Below are positions 63,844 to 64,000 of a stretch of 64,000 nt of DNA, in pieces. Every line of letters starts with the position of its first letter. Position 1 is the first letter of the stretch. Both the position numbers and the translations under genes were made by a program. Under the pieces are notes generated by a model, which saw only the letters and a list, made by a program, of their open reading frames with translations, searched no databases and was not told where the DNA came from. This stretch comes from Streptomyces sp. PH10-H1 (GTDB taxonomy: Bacteria; Actinomycetota; Actinomycetes; Streptomycetales; Streptomycetaceae): NCBI RefSeq assembly GCF_030063355.1, contig NZ_JASISZ010000014.1:46760-110759 (forward strand), read 5' to 3'.

Positions 63844-64000
63844 ATGTCCGACATCGGCGAACTCTTCGTGGTGCTCCGTGCGGTCACCGAACCGTTCAAG
63901 CGGGGTCTCAAGGAGGCCGCCGCCGAGGGTGAGGCGTCCTCGTCGCGTATCGGCGGGGCGTTCAAGAAGCTCGCCGGGATCGGCATGGTCGCCGGCGGGG
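63844..64000 (+). CDS. Tape measure protein, 3' partial
   Basis: The ATG at 63844 opens a frame to the window end (52 codons), with the typical tape measure start (MSDIGELFVVLRAVTEPFKR, helical KEAAAEGEASSSRIGGAFKK). It follows the tail chaperones as expected. No ribosome site stronger than GGAAGGGCGGCGG is seen. The rest lies outside the window. Confidence 0.75.
   Translation, partial: MSDIGELFVVLRAVTEPFKRGLKEAAAEGEASSSRIGGAFKKLAGIGMVAGG

Noticed and set aside
1..64000. CRISPR array
   Set aside because: No evenly spaced repeats with unique spacers are seen. The 18-bp repeats at 11.9 kb are iterons without spacers and lie inside a gene.
1..64000. Integrase, attachment site or transposase
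   Set aside because: No tyrosine or serine recombinase motifs and no insertion sequence ends were found. The MerR/excisionase-like gene at 33.1-33.7 kb alone does not prove integration.

Overview
The window looks like part of a temperate-type or phage-plasmid-like siphovirus genome from a high-GC actinobacterial host, most likely Streptomyces or a close relative. The evidence is the very high GC with G/C-ending codons, many GTG starts, dense genes with 1-4 nt overlaps, a complete HK97-type head and tail block, and many small zinc-binding proteins typical of Streptomyces phages. No integrase, endolysin or holin is visible. The first gene and the last gene (tape measure) run off the edges.

Region 1 (1-11 kb, + strand): a DNA methyltransferase cut by the edge, small secreted or membrane proteins, a DEDDh exonuclease, a PD-(D/E)XK exonuclease paired with a probable single-strand annealing protein, ASCH and SLOG proteins, a lone HicA-like protein, and a three-gene cassette (methyltransferase-like TcmP type protein, HNH protein, ParB/DUF5131 fusion with a CX3CX2C motif). 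Region 2 (11-18 kb): a reverse ribbon-helix-helix regulator, then a lambda-like replication block: an initiator gene carrying 18-bp iterons, a DnaC-like loader, a DnaB-like helicase, a nuclease and a second methyltransferase, followed by NUDIX and deoxyribosyltransferase-like enzymes.

Region 3 (18-33.7 kb): accessory genes. It holds many small unknown or zinc-binding proteins, a second reverse RHH regulator with four operator-like repeats, a WYL fragment, a DUF262 protein, a tRNA-His guanylyltransferase-like protein, and a mostly reverse-strand block with an ATPase-like regulator, a phosphotransferase, small ORFs, a helix-turn-helix protein and a MerR/excisionase-like regulator preceded by a 26-bp palindrome. 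Region 4 (33.8-40 kb, + strand): a module resembling the transfer region of Streptomyces conjugative elements, with a DUF2637/SpdB-like membrane protein, a long basic Ala/Gly-rich protein and an FtsK/TraB-like translocase with a C-terminal winged helix. It ends at a terminator facing a reverse-strand lipoprotein nuclease.

Region 5 (41-48 kb): small genes, a structured RNA candidate, and a beta-helix tail spike placed before the packaging genes. Region 6 (48-64 kb): small and large terminase, portal, a 2H-phosphoesterase/MuF-like protein interrupted by an in-frame amber codon, a capsid protease with a nested scaffold start, a major capsid protein with an inserted Fn3/Ig-like domain, a free-standing HNH endonuclease, head-tail connectors, a His/Arg-rich NUMOD3-like protein, the major tail protein, frameshifted tail chaperones, a reverse-strand membrane moron and the start of the tape measure. 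The leading candidates for a new system are the TcmP/HNH/ParB-DUF5131 cassette and the conjugation-like module inside a phage genome.
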